Positions 40,818 to 48,782 of a DNA stretch of 62,857 nucleotides are shown one piece after another; within the stretch, counting starts at the first letter, position 1; every line of letters begins with the position of its first letter. A model generated the notes under the pieces. The model had not been told where the DNA came from, did no database searches, and worked only from the letters and a program-made list of their open reading frames with translations. This DNA is from CAYSYY01 sp964576115 [NCBI: uncultured Gemmatimonadota bacterium] (lineage in GTDB: Bacteria > Blakebacterota > Blakebacteria > Blakebacterales). Position numbers and translations under genes: made by a program. Location: assembly GCA_964576115.1 (NCBI GenBank), contig CAZNUA010000018.1, positions 1 through 62,857 of the forward strand. The letters are read 5' to 3'.

Positions 40818-41762
40818 ATGCACGAGTCCAGCCTGGCGGGAGCCGATGAGCGTCATCTCAGGTTCGGTATGAACCTGTCGCTGGCGATCGGTATCGGCAT
40901 GCTCGTTCTGAAAGTGTGGGCCTGGCTCCTGACCGGCTCGACGGCGATCTTCAGCGATGCCGCGGAATCGGTCGTCCACGTGGCGGCGGTGGCTTTTGCC
41001 GCCTACAGCCTGCGTCTCTCGCTCAAACCGGCGGACGAAACCCATCTCTACGGTCACGCCAAAATCGGTTTCTTCTCGGCCGGATTCGAAGGCGGGCTCA
41101 TCGTGCTGGCCGCCCTGTTCATCATCTACGAAGCCGTCACCGGCTGGCTCGGGGGGCTCGAGCTTCAGCGCCTGGGTCTGGGCATCGTTCTGACGGCGCT
41201 GGCCGGGCTCGTCAACGGCGGTCTGGGTCTCTATCTGATCCGGCTCGGCCGGCGGCGACAATCCCTCATCCTCGAGGCCAACGGCCGGCACGTCCTCACC
41301 GACTGCTGGACGAGCCTGGGTGTGGTCGGCGGGCTCGTACTCACGATGCTGACCGGCTGGCTGCCCTTTGATCCGCTGATCGCCATCGCCGTGGCGATCA
41401 ATATCATCGTCTCCGGCTTCGGGCTTCTGCGCCGCAGTGTCGGCGGTCTCATGGATCGGGCCGATCCCGGTATCAACGAGGTGCTCAACGAGGTCCTGGG
41501 TCGCGAAACCGTTGCGCGCGGCCTGCACTACCACGACCTGCGGCACCGCAATATCGGCGATGCTCACTGGGTCGAAGTGCACCTGCTCTTCCCCGGTGGG
41601 ATGAGCGTCGAGGAAGCTCACCGGATCGCCACCGAGATCGAAAGGGCTCTCGAGAACGCTCTGCCGGCGGCGGCGTACGTGACCACGCACCTCGAGGCGA
41701 TCGAGGATCACGCCGAACTCCACGGCGACCCCGATCGCCCCCCGCCTGGAGAAAAAGCCTGA
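40818..41762 (+). CDS. CDF-family metal cation efflux transporter
   Basis: A 314-residue transporter of the cation diffusion facilitator family (Zn2+/Fe2+/Mn2+ efflux by H+ antiport). Six helices; metal-site residues appear in TM2 (STAIFSDAAESVVHV, Asp) and TM5 (GRHVLTDCWTSLGVVGG, HxxxD). The cytoplasmic tail (residues about 215-300) shows the CDF ferredoxin-like fold with LHYHDLRHRNIGDAHWVEVHLLFPG. ATG 40818 has GGAG eight bases upstream; in-frame ATGs at 40752 and 40779 would add up to 22 residues. Divergent from lepB. Confidence 0.92.
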   Translation: MHESSLAGADERHLRFGMNLSLAIGIGMLVLKVWAWLLTGSTAIFSDAAESVVHVAAVAFAAYSLRLSLKPADETHLYGHAKIGFFSAGFEGGLIVLAALFIIYEAVTGWLGGLELQRLGLGIVLTALAGLVNGGLGLYLIRLGRRRQSLILEANGRHVLTDCWTSLGVVGGLVLTMLTGWLPFDPLIAIAVAINIIVSGFGLLRRSVGGLMDRADPGINEVLNEVLGRETVARGLHYHDLRHRNIGDAHWVEVHLLFPGGMSVEEAHRIATEIERALENALPAAAYVTTHLEAIEDHAELHGDPDRPPPGEKA

Positions 41763-41828
41763 AAGCGCCGGTACCGGTTCCGGTGCCGGGCCGTATCCCG
41801 TCACCTCTAACTCCGAACAGGATCGATC

Positions 41829-42422
41829 ATGGAACTGCAGCCGTGGACCTATGACGAGGATGAACTCGTAGCCGACCTGGGTATTTTCCGGGTGCGGAGG
41901 CTGCGCGGCCGGTCCTCTCTCACGCGTCACACGTCTTCTATTACACGGGTCGAGTCCTCCCCCTGGGTGAACGTCGTGCCCCTGACCGATGCGGGCGAGG
42001 TCGTCCTCATACGTCAGTTCCGGCACGGCACCTGCGAGTTCACCCTCGAGGTGCCCGGCGGTCTGGTCGATCCCGGAGAAGATCCCGCCGCGGCTGCGGC
42101 CCGCGAACTGCTCGAGGAGACCGGCTACGCCGGTTCGGCCCCGGACCTGCTTGGCAGCGTGACTCCCAATCCGGCCTTTCTCGATAACCGCTGTTATACC
42201 TATCTGATCTCAGACTGCCGCCCGGTCGCCGATCCCTCTCCCGAAGAGGGCGAGGAGATCGAGATCCAGATTCATCCCCTTGGCGCTGTTCCCGAACTCA
42301 TCGCCACGGGGAGGATCGACCACTCCCTGGTCATAAATGCTTTCTGGTGGTACTTCGGACCCGATCCGGCCCGGGTCACCGCCGCTCCCGCCCCCCGCCG
42401 CGGGGAGAGTGAAGAAAGCTGA
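41829..42422 (+). CDS. Nudix hydrolase, ADP-ribose pyrophosphatase type
   Basis: A 197-residue Nudix protein. The Nudix box is complete: GGLVDPGEDPAAAAARELLEETGY (about 79-102) with the RELLEE metal-binding core. The N-terminal VVLIRQFRHGTCEFTLEVPGG is typical of ADP-ribose pyrophosphatases, which split ADP-ribose to AMP and ribose-5-phosphate. Cytoplasmic. Preceded by a GC dyad (about 41764-41791, CCGGTACCGG and CCGGTGCCGG) that may end the upstream transcript. Confidence 0.88.
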   Translation: MELQPWTYDEDELVADLGIFRVRRLRGRSSLTRHTSSITRVESSPWVNVVPLTDAGEVVLIRQFRHGTCEFTLEVPGGLVDPGEDPAAAAARELLEETGYAGSAPDLLGSVTPNPAFLDNRCYTYLISDCRPVADPSPEEGEEIEIQIHPLGAVPELIATGRIDHSLVINAFWWYFGPDPARVTAAPAPRRGESEES

Positions 42423-42472
42423 AACTTCCACGTCGCTTCGACCGTGGGAAAAAAAGAGCCCGGTACCCTTTC

Positions 42473-42508
42473 AACCTTCGGCGGCTTTCCGGCATCGAAG
42501 GTTTGACA
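42473..42508 (+). promoter_or_regulatory. Inverted repeat abutting a -35 box before the DUF4097 gene
   Basis: Perfect 8-base arms AACCTTCG (42473-42480) and CGAAGGTT (42496-42503) end on the first T of TTGACA (42503-42508). A matching -10 is not convincing (ACCAAT at 17 bases). The dyad could be an activator/repressor site or the 3' hairpin of the Nudix gene. Confidence 0.4.
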
Positions 42509-42616
42509 GAGTTCTGACGTCGAGAACCAATCGCACCCGGCAGTGACCCCGCCTTCATCCCCCCTGTCACGAACGGGTGCAGTGTCCCGGTCCACGACCG
42601 GGCAGGGGAGGTGACC

Positions 42617-43660
42617 ATGAAGAGTATCCGAACGACGCTCCTGGCCTGTGCGGCCCTGCTGATTCTGGCATCGACGGCCGGGGCCCAGGAGGTCGAACGT
42701 TTTGATTTCTCGGGGGTGAACCGCATCGAGGTGGATGGCACCTCGGGTGATATTGCCATCTTCAAGGCCGAGGGCCGGCAGGGGTACGTCGAGCTCGAAC
42801 AGAATGTCATGCCCCGCGAAAACTTCCGCGGCGAGGTCGACCAGAGCGGGAACACCCTCCGTGTCGCCGAGCACTGGCGGGGCCGCACCACCCACGGCCA
42901 TGTGGCCTGGCGCATCTACCTTCCCGCCGGCGGTGACGGGCTCCGGATCACGATCGATACCGCTTCGGGTGATCTCGAGGCCACCGATGTAGCCGCCGGT
43001 TTCCGGTTCGAGACCGCCAGTGGAGATATCGATCTGCGCGGTGTCCAGCTGGGTGAGGGATCGCGGTTCGATACCGCCAGCGGTGACATCGATCTCAGCG
43101 ACATGACCGTGACCGACGGTGCGTCCTTCGACACCGCCAGCGGCGATATCAGCCTCGATGACGTGACTGTCGGCAACGATGTCGATTTCGACACCGCCAG
43201 CGGTGACATTACTCTGGAAAACGTGACCATCGGCGAGGGGTGCGACTTCTCCACCGCTTCGGGTGAGGTCCGGGCCTACAATTCGCGGGGTGCCCTCGAA
43301 CTCGATTCGGCCAGCGGTGATGTGGACATCCGGGAGTGCGTCCTGACCGGACCGAGCCAGTTCTCGACCGCCTCGGGGGATGTCGATATCTCGCTCAACG
43401 ATATGGTGCAGCACGATCTGGAGGGTTCGAGCGCGTCGGGTGACGTGACCCTGTCGATCGACGATTGGGGACGGAACTTCACCCTCATCCTGGTCAAGCG
43501 TCGGGATCGCGGCCGTCTCACCTGTCCCTTCGAGTACACTTCCGAACGCACTTTCGAGCGCTACGATTACGTGTACGAGGAGAAGATCGTTCAGCAGGGC
43601 AGCGGTGGACCCGAGATCCGTATCTCGACCGCTTCGGGAAACCTCGTCATCAGGCGCTGA
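42617..43660 (+). CDS. Secreted DUF4097 protein with TASGD repeats
   Basis: A 347-residue exported protein. Signal peptide (RTTLLACAALLILASTAGAQ), an N-terminal strand region, then about eight copies of a (D/E/S)TASGDI/V repeat, most exactly 20 residues apart, forming a DUF4097-type beta-helix ('putative adhesin' fold). The last repeat is at the C-terminus (ISTASGNLVIRR). Role unknown; likely a periplasmic or cell-surface structural element. The ATG at 42617 has GGGGAGG five bases upstream, favoured over a GTG at 42611. Confidence 0.88.
   Translation: MKSIRTTLLACAALLILASTAGAQEVERFDFSGVNRIEVDGTSGDIAIFKAEGRQGYVELEQNVMPRENFRGEVDQSGNTLRVAEHWRGRTTHGHVAWRIYLPAGGDGLRITIDTASGDLEATDVAAGFRFETASGDIDLRGVQLGEGSRFDTASGDIDLSDMTVTDGASFDTASGDISLDDVTVGNDVDFDTASGDITLENVTIGEGCDFSTASGEVRAYNSRGALELDSASGDVDIRECVLTGPSQFSTASGDVDISLNDMVQHDLEGSSASGDVTLSIDDWGRNFTLILVKRRDRGRLTCPFEYTSERTFERYDYVYEEKIVQQGSGGPEIRISTASGNLVIRR
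43010..43303 (+). repeat. 60-base tandem repeat coding the TASGD motif
   Basis: ACCGCCAGCGG(T/C)GA-type blocks recur at 43010, 43070, 43130, 43190 and 43250, exactly 60 bases (20 codons) apart, with a first copy at 42956 and a later one at 43304 offset by 54. The nucleotide identity is high between copies, consistent with recent duplication inside the gene or strong selection on the coil. Confidence 0.85.
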
Positions 43661-43672
43661 CCGGCTTTAACC

Positions 43673-43706
43673 CCCGCGCTTTCTCAGCTGTTCTGAACAG
43701 CGCGGG
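43673..43706. terminator. GC hairpin after DUF4097 gene (first)
   Basis: Stem CCCGCGCT (43673-43680) and AGCGCGGG (43699-43706), 18-base loop, followed by an A-tract, not a T-tract. Located 12 bases after the DUF4097 stop. It probably marks the transcript end but is not a textbook terminator. Confidence 0.45.
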
Positions 43707-43723
43707 AAAAAGACAGGTGTATC

Positions 43724-43760
43724 AGCGGGCCGCTCCGGTTCTGAGCCGTGGCGGCCCGCT
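43724..43760. terminator. GC hairpin after DUF4097 gene (second)
   Basis: Perfect 10-base stem AGCGGGCCGC (43724-43733) and GCGGCCCGCT (43751-43760) around a 17-base loop. It follows the first hairpin by 17 bases and also lacks a T-tract. The two together separate the DUF4097 gene from the permease operon. Confidence 0.45.
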
Positions 43761-43821
43761 TGCGTATCGACTCTTTGTGCCTCAGGAATGACCAATGGAC
43801 CGATGCGAAAGGCGATCGGGG

Positions 43822-43864
43822 TTGACCGGTACGATAATTATATGCATTTTTGTGCATAAATGCA
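43822..43864 (+). promoter_or_regulatory. Candidate ArsR operator and promoter
   Basis: A -35-like TTGACC (43822-43827) is followed by an AT-rich stretch and a perfect dyad TGCATTT-N8-AAATGCA (43843-43864) with a third TGCAT in the middle (43853-43857). The dyad covers the expected -10 zone. This is a reasonable site for the ArsR encoded as third gene of the operon. The -10 itself is unclear. Confidence 0.55.
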
Positions 43865-43927
43865 TGAATAGGTACAGGTATTCCACATCCTGTCATCATG
43901 CCGGTGAGGACACGTTCCGGGAAAAGC

Positions 43928-45256
43928 ATGGCATACGACACAGCCCCGACAACCAGGATCGACTGGCGGGAACTCGCCCGTCCGATCCTGATTCTGACAG
44001 CGGTCTTTCTGCTGTTCTTTTTCCTGCCGCTGGAGAGCGTGCGTTTCCGCTCGGCCGTACTCGAAGCCCTGGCGTTGGCCCGCTGGTACGCTCGCGAGCA
44101 CGTTCTCCTCTGTCTGGTCCCCGCTTTTTTCATCGCCGGCGGCATCTCCTGCTTCATCTCCCAGGGGGCGGTCATGAAGTACCTGGGCGCCCGGGCGAAA
44201 AAGGCGCTGGCCTACAGTGTGGCCTCGGTGTCCGGTTCGATCCTGGCGGTCTGCTCCTGCACCATTTTGCCGCTCTTCGCCGGTATCTGGAAGAGCGGGG
44301 CCGGCCTGGGACCCGCCACGGCTTTCCTCTATGCCGGTCCGGCCATCAATATCCTGGCCATCATCCTGACCGCCCGCGTCCTCGGAGCCGGTCTCGGTCT
44401 GGCCCGGGCCGTTGGAGCCGTCCTGTTCAGCATCGTCATCGGCCTGCTGATGCACGCTGTCTTTCGAAGCGAGGAAGAGACCCGGGCCGAAGTGCAACAG
44501 CATCAACCCGAGATGAAACCCGAGCGCTCGCTGGGACAGAATGTGCTCTATTTCGCAGCCATGATCGGGATTCTCGTTTTCGCCACCTGGGGACAACCGG
44601 ATGAACCGGTCGGTCTCTGGCAGACGATCTGGAGCGTGAAGTGGATCGTAACCGGCTTTTTCGCCGTCGTTCTCGGGATCATGCTCATGCTCTGGTTCGA
44701 GGTTCGGCCGGGGCGGCTGGTCCCGGCCGCCGGTGCCGTTGCCCTGGCGGCAGTCCTGATTCGCGAACCGCTGATTACCTTTTCACTCGGCATCATCGCC
44801 CTGAGCTGGCTCCTGACGGTCACCCCGGGAAGGGCGCAGGAGTGGTTTCTCTCCAGCTGGGGATATGCCCGGCAGATCCTGCCTCTGCTCTTCGCCGGAG
44901 TGCTTGTCGCCGGACTCCTGCTCGGACAGCCGGGCTCCGAGGGACTCATCCCGGCCCGGTGGGTCGGCTCACTGGTGGGCGGGAACTCGCTGGCCGCCAA
45001 CCTGTTCGCCTCGGTCGTGGGAACGTTCATGTACTTCGCGACCCTGACCGAAGTGCCCATCCTCGAAGGCCTGCTGGGGGCGGGCATGGGGCAGGGGCCG
45101 GCTCTGGCGCTGCTGCTTGCCGGACCGGCTCTGAGCCTGCCGAACATGCTGGTCATTCGCAGTATCATGGGAACGAAGAAGACGCTCGTCTTTGTCGGGC
45201 TGGTGATCGTGATGAGCACCCTGGCCGGTTTGTTCTACGGACTCCTGAGCGGCTGA
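43928..45256 (+). CDS. ArsP/DUF318-type permease
   Basis: A 442-residue membrane protein of the PF03773 permease group (YraQ/ArsP-like). The first unit has LVPAFFIAGGISCFISQGAVMKYLG, then the signature SILAVCSCTILPLFAGIWKSGAGLGPATAFLYAGPAINI with a Cys-x-Cys pair. The second half repeats the fold with LPLLFAGVLVAGLLLG and VVGTFMYFATLTEVPILEGLL. Members export organoarsenicals or other thiol-reactive metal compounds. First gene of an operon with a redox-disulfide protein and ArsR. An alternative start is the ATG at 43898; neither has a strong ribosome site. Confidence 0.87.
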   Translation: MAYDTAPTTRIDWRELARPILILTAVFLLFFFLPLESVRFRSAVLEALALARWYAREHVLLCLVPAFFIAGGISCFISQGAVMKYLGARAKKALAYSVASVSGSILAVCSCTILPLFAGIWKSGAGLGPATAFLYAGPAINILAIILTARVLGAGLGLARAVGAVLFSIVIGLLMHAVFRSEEETRAEVQQHQPEMKPERSLGQNVLYFAAMIGILVFATWGQPDEPVGLWQTIWSVKWIVTGFFAVVLGIMLMLWFEVRPGRLVPAAGAVALAAVLIREPLITFSLGIIALSWLLTVTPGRAQEWFLSSWGYARQILPLLFAGVLVAGLLLGQPGSEGLIPARWVGSLVGGNSLAANLFASVVGTFMYFATLTEVPILEGLLGAGMGQGPALALLLAGPALSLPNMLVIRSIMGTKKTLVFVGLVIVMSTLAGLFYGLLSG

Positions 45257-45316
45257 CCGGGCTGAACGCGGGAAAAGGAAGACGCTCACACGGAGCAATG
45301 AAGGGGAGATAGACGC

Positions 45317-45568
45317 ATGGGACTGCAGGTGAAAATTCTCGGACCGGGGTGCGCCAACTGCGACCGGCTCGAAGAAATGGTCCGCGCCGTCCTGGCCGAG
45401 CTGGACATGGCCGCCGAACTCGACCACGTGCGCGATCCGATGGCGATCGCCGAGTGGGGGATGGTACAGACCCCGGCCCTGGTGGTGGGGAACCGTATCG
45501 TGTGCTCCGGTCGGCTGCCCCATCCCGAGGATATCCGCGGGTGGCTACAGGAAGCCGCGGTCCGATGA
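45317..45568 (+). CDS. Small thioredoxin-like redox-disulfide protein
   Basis: An 83-residue thioredoxin-fold protein with the active site GPGCANCDRLEEMV (Cys-x2-Cys near residue 12) and the cis-Pro loop VQTPALVVGNRI. It belongs to the small redox-active disulfide group often paired with PF03773 permeases. It may reduce or shuttle thiol-bound metal or organoarsenical to the permease. Its TGA overlaps the arsR ATG (ATGA). AAGGGGAG precedes the ATG by eight bases. Confidence 0.88.
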   Translation: MGLQVKILGPGCANCDRLEEMVRAVLAELDMAAELDHVRDPMAIAEWGMVQTPALVVGNRIVCSGRLPHPEDIRGWLQEAAVR

Positions 45569-45900
45569 GGGCGTCAGCTTCCGCGCCCGATCCCGTCCGG
45601 ATCTCCCACGAGGCCAGGCTTCTGGCCCTGCTGGGACAGTCCACCCGCCTGCGGCTGCTCTATATGCTGCGCGAGGGGGAGCGATGCGCCTGCGAACTCG
45701 ATCCAGCCATGCCGGAAGACCAGTCGGTCATCAGCCGGCATCTCATCAAGATGCGCGAGGCGGGCCTGCTCTCCTGGCGCCGGGAAGGCGTCTCGATCTA
45801 CTACCGTGTCCGCGATCAGCGTCTTTTCGATCTGCTGCAGCTCACCGACGATCTCATCCTGGGTGCGCTCGAAGAGAGCCGTGAGCACCTCAGGGGCTGA
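45565..45900 (+). CDS. arsR: ArsR-family metal-responsive repressor
   Basis: A 111-residue winged-helix repressor. ARLLALLGQSTRLRLLYMLREGERCACELDPAM contains the Cys-x-Cys of the arsenic-sensing alpha-3 site (compare ELCVCDL in E. coli ArsR). SVISRHLIKMREAGLLSWRREGVSIYYRV is the recognition helix and wing. As(III)- or Sb(III)-type thiophilic ligand binding would release it from the operator. It is the last gene of the permease operon, convergent with the GH43 gene 30 bases on. Confidence 0.92.
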   Translation: MRASASAPDPVRISHEARLLALLGQSTRLRLLYMLREGERCACELDPAMPEDQSVISRHLIKMREAGLLSWRREGVSIYYRVRDQRLFDLLQLTDDLILGALEESREHLRG

Positions 45901-45930
45901 ATTCCGGAAACCGCCGGTTGCGCTCGCCGG

Positions 45931-47556
45931 TCAGGTCTCGTAATCGAACCAGTCGAAAGCGGCAGTGTTGCTACTCTCCTGCCCACCGCCGGTGGCATAG
46001 AGACCGAAGTAGACGCCGGTGAATCCTCCGGCTACTTCCGAAGAGAGCCAGCGGCACTCGCCGGTTCCGACCGTCGTGTACGATCCACCCCCGAAACCGA
46101 TACTGAAGGTGTAGGACTGCCGGTCGGCGGTGACCTGCAGTCGGACCGTTCCCGGTTCGAGTTCCCGGACCACCGTTTCAGCCCGCAGATCACCGATTCG
46201 GCGCCGCAGAATGAGGCGGCGCCTTCCGTCGTGCCGGACCACGGCCAGATCGTAGTGATGGGATTCGTTCATGAAGACGGTCAGACCGGCCTCTTCGCCC
46301 TCCCGCTCCGGTTCGAAATTCAGGCGGGTTGAGGCCCGACAGTCGAAATGCTCCTGCCGCCGGCCGAGGAAAGCCGGGGCGCCGCCGTCGTCGAGGGTCA
46401 CCGGCTCGCAGCGCAGGGTCAGAGATCCCGGCCGCGTGGTACGTGAATACGCTCCCGGAACCGGGTTGCGGATCGTATTCCATTCCGGACCCGGCCGATC
46501 GCCGTCGAAATCGTCGCGGACCGGTGCCGCCGGCCAGGGATGGGGTTCGAGGTCCGGAGCCGTCATCTCGAACTCGAGTGCCTCGCCGCCGTTGATGACC
46601 GGCCAGCCGTCGGCGGTCCAGGTCACCGGGGCCAGGAAGGTCTCGCGTCCCAGGTGATGGTAGCCGGCCATCATCCCCATGACCTGGCGAATCCCGAGGC
46701 ACACCAGCCACCAGGAGCCGTCATGGGCCTCGAGCAGGTCACCGTGACCGACGGCCTGGATCGGGTGGGTGACCCGGTGGCGGTGAGTGAGGATCGGATT
46801 GTGGGGGCAGCTTTCGTACGGGCCGGTCACCGAACGACTGCGGGCGATGACGATCATGTGTCCCCGGTGAGTTCCCCCCTCGGCCGCCAGCAGGTAGTAG
46901 AAGCCCTCCCGTTGGTACAGATGCGGGGCTTCGACGTAGGGGTCCTCGAGACCGGTGAAGATCAGGTGCGGCTGCCCCAGAAGTTCGCCCCGTCCGGGAT
47001 CGAGCCGCCGGGTGACGATCCCCCCCCGCTCCCAGTCGTTGCGGGTGAACCAACAGGTGCCGTCGGTATCCCAGAACAGGTCGGGATCGAACTGCGGGCC
47101 GGCGACGGGAACCGGTTCCGACCACTCCCCGGCGGGATCCTCGGCGGTGACGTAGAAGTGCCCGCGCCCGCCCACCAGGGTGGTGATCAGCCAGAATCGT
47201 CCGGCGTGATGGCGCAGGGTGGGGGCGAAGATGCCGTACGAACTCCTGATGCCCTCCAGCGGCAGCTGACTCGGGCGGGTCAGCGCGTGGCCGATCGGGC
47301 GCCAGTGCACCAGGTCGCGGCTGTGGTAGAGCGGCACCCCGGGGAAATATTCGAAACTGCTGGTGGCCAGATAATACTCCCCGCCGACCCGGCAGATGCT
47401 CGGATCGGGATGGAAACCGGGAATGATCGGGTTGGTGAAGGTGGTCACGGTCTGTTCTCCGGCAGCTCGGTCCGGGGCGGGTGATCCGTGCCGCCGGCCG
47501 AGCCCCAGACCCATCATCCCGGCGGCTGAGAGCTGCAGGAAACCTCGCCGTTTCAT
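45931..47556 (-). CDS. Tat-exported GH43 glycoside hydrolase
   Basis: A 541-residue enzyme. The N-terminus MKRRGFLQLSAAG is a twin-arginine signal (RRxFLxL). The GH43 five-blade propeller carries FTNPIIPGFHPDPSICRVG (catalytic base Asp), PQFDPDLFWDTDG (pKa-modulating Asp) and YVEAPHLYQREGFYYLLAAEGG (general acid Glu). A C-terminal beta-sandwich (from about residue 345) is typical of the xylosidase/arabinofuranosidase subfamilies. Acts on plant xylan or arabinan side chains in the periplasm. It starts 18 bases after a membrane-protein gene on the same strand and may be part of that operon. Confidence 0.9.
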   Translation of the reverse strand: MKRRGFLQLSAAGMMGLGLGRRHGSPAPDRAAGEQTVTTFTNPIIPGFHPDPSICRVGGEYYLATSSFEYFPGVPLYHSRDLVHWRPIGHALTRPSQLPLEGIRSSYGIFAPTLRHHAGRFWLITTLVGGRGHFYVTAEDPAGEWSEPVPVAGPQFDPDLFWDTDGTCWFTRNDWERGGIVTRRLDPGRGELLGQPHLIFTGLEDPYVEAPHLYQREGFYYLLAAEGGTHRGHMIVIARSRSVTGPYESCPHNPILTHRHRVTHPIQAVGHGDLLEAHDGSWWLVCLGIRQVMGMMAGYHHLGRETFLAPVTWTADGWPVINGGEALEFEMTAPDLEPHPWPAAPVRDDFDGDRPGPEWNTIRNPVPGAYSRTTRPGSLTLRCEPVTLDDGGAPAFLGRRQEHFDCRASTRLNFEPEREGEEAGLTVFMNESHHYDLAVVRHDGRRRLILRRRIGDLRAETVVRELEPGTVRLQVTADRQSYTFSIGFGGGSYTTVGTGECRWLSSEVAGGFTGVYFGLYATGGGQESSNTAAFDWFDYET

Positions 47557-47574
47557 ATCAACCCGGTCGATCCT

Positions 47575-48714
47575 TCATCGCAGGGCATACCCCTCCAGCC
47601 ATTCCGAGCCCCATTTCCCGCTCCGGGTCGAGATCGTCATGATCGAGCTCCCCGGAGAGAGCCGGCGGTAGAGACTCTCGGTCACGGTTATCTTCTCGGT
47701 CTGTTGTCCCGCGCGCCACGACTGGACGATGGCGTGGTAGCTCTCGTCATCGTCGGAGGTGCTGATATACCTGTCCACGACTCTCACCTCGTGTTCGATA
47801 GCGGGCGAGGTATCGAGAGCGCCGTTGGTCCAGATCTTTACGCCGGCGCCGGCCAGCGGAAAACCGAAAAGGGCAAGCAGAGCAACCAGAAAGAACTCCC
47901 GGTGCGAGGCGGAGCGGCCTTTGAGCAGGGAGAAGGCGAAGTAGAGAAAGAGCAGGAACAGGGGGATGCTGAGCAGGAGCCCGCTCAGTGCCAGGGGCCA
48001 GCCATCGAGCGGGGTATAGGTTGTCAGACCGATCACGAGGGCCGCGACGCCGAGCAGGTCGACGGCGATCGGGATTGCGAAGGCGACCACCCGGCGGGCT
48101 TTCCAGCCCGATTCGGAGCTGGTGATCATGAAGGCCTCGGGCAGGCTGGCGTGCAGTCTGACGAGCAGCCCGGCGACCTGCTGCAGTCTAGCCCGATCCA
48201 TGTCCCGCTTGTGCCGGAAGGGCGTCCAGACCGACTTGAGCGCTTTCCGGTTCAACTCGATCGAGGTGAAGCCGAGGTCGTGAATCTCGCGGATCAACTG
48301 CCGTGTCGCCGAAGAACCCAGCACGGTTCGCATGTATTCGGTGGCGCTGCTGGTGATGTAAAAGGTCTCGTCGAACTCGGGGTCGCCGGTCTTGAGCTCC
48401 ACGTTCAGGCCGAGCTTTTCGGCGAAGCGGTCGAAACCGGACTCTCGTGACACTTTGAAGGTCACCGTCGAGGGATGAGCCACCTTGACGGTGTAGGAGG
48501 AAGGGGAGTTCTTCGAACCGGGGTGGTAGTGGTAGGAGTAGGCGACTCCGTCGTGTTCGCCGCTGCCGTTGCGGGGGAACCCCTCCTCCTCCCCGCCGCC
48601 CGCAAAGAGTCCTCCCGCCGACTGCCTCCGCTTCAGAATCACCACCAGGATGGCCGCTGTGATACCGATCGAAACGACCATCATCAGGATGATGAAGATC
48701 ATTGGATTGTCCAT
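47575..48714 (-). CDS. Membrane protein of unknown function
   Basis: A 379-residue protein. A first helix (MIFIILMMVVSIGITAAILVVIL) is followed by a Gly/Glu-rich linker and a soluble alpha/beta region (about 55-205). Three further helices (about 210-310: VAFAIPIAVDLLGVAALVIGL, LALSGLLLSIPLFLLFLYFAF, FFLVALLALFGFPLAGAGV) precede a short beta-rich C-terminal domain. No family recognised. The ATG at 48714 has GGAGGA nine bases upstream. It sits 68 bases after natB and 18 before GH43. Confidence 0.75.
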   Translation of the reverse strand: MDNPMIFIILMMVVSIGITAAILVVILKRRQSAGGLFAGGGEEEGFPRNGSGEHDGVAYSYHYHPGSKNSPSSYTVKVAHPSTVTFKVSRESGFDRFAEKLGLNVELKTGDPEFDETFYITSSATEYMRTVLGSSATRQLIREIHDLGFTSIELNRKALKSVWTPFRHKRDMDRARLQQVAGLLVRLHASLPEAFMITSSESGWKARRVVAFAIPIAVDLLGVAALVIGLTTYTPLDGWPLALSGLLLSIPLFLLFLYFAFSLLKGRSASHREFFLVALLALFGFPLAGAGVKIWTNGALDTSPAIEHEVRVVDRYISTSDDDESYHAIVQSWRAGQQTEKITVTESLYRRLSPGSSIMTISTRSGKWGSEWLEGYALR

Positions 48715-48782
48715 GACGTCGAAATCCTCCGGTTATGGATTTCGAGTATATCCGGTCCGGTCTCAGGGTGCGAGGGCCGGGC

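Noticed and set aside
40617-42026. Apparent 5' extension of signal peptidase I (frame of 699 codons in all)
   Set aside because: The extension runs antisense through the CDF and Nudix genes. Signal peptidase motifs and length fit a start at 40616.
43010-43303. CRISPR-like regular repeats
   Set aside because: The repeats are in frame within one coding gene, with no unique spacers between identical repeats; they code the TASGD beta-helix.
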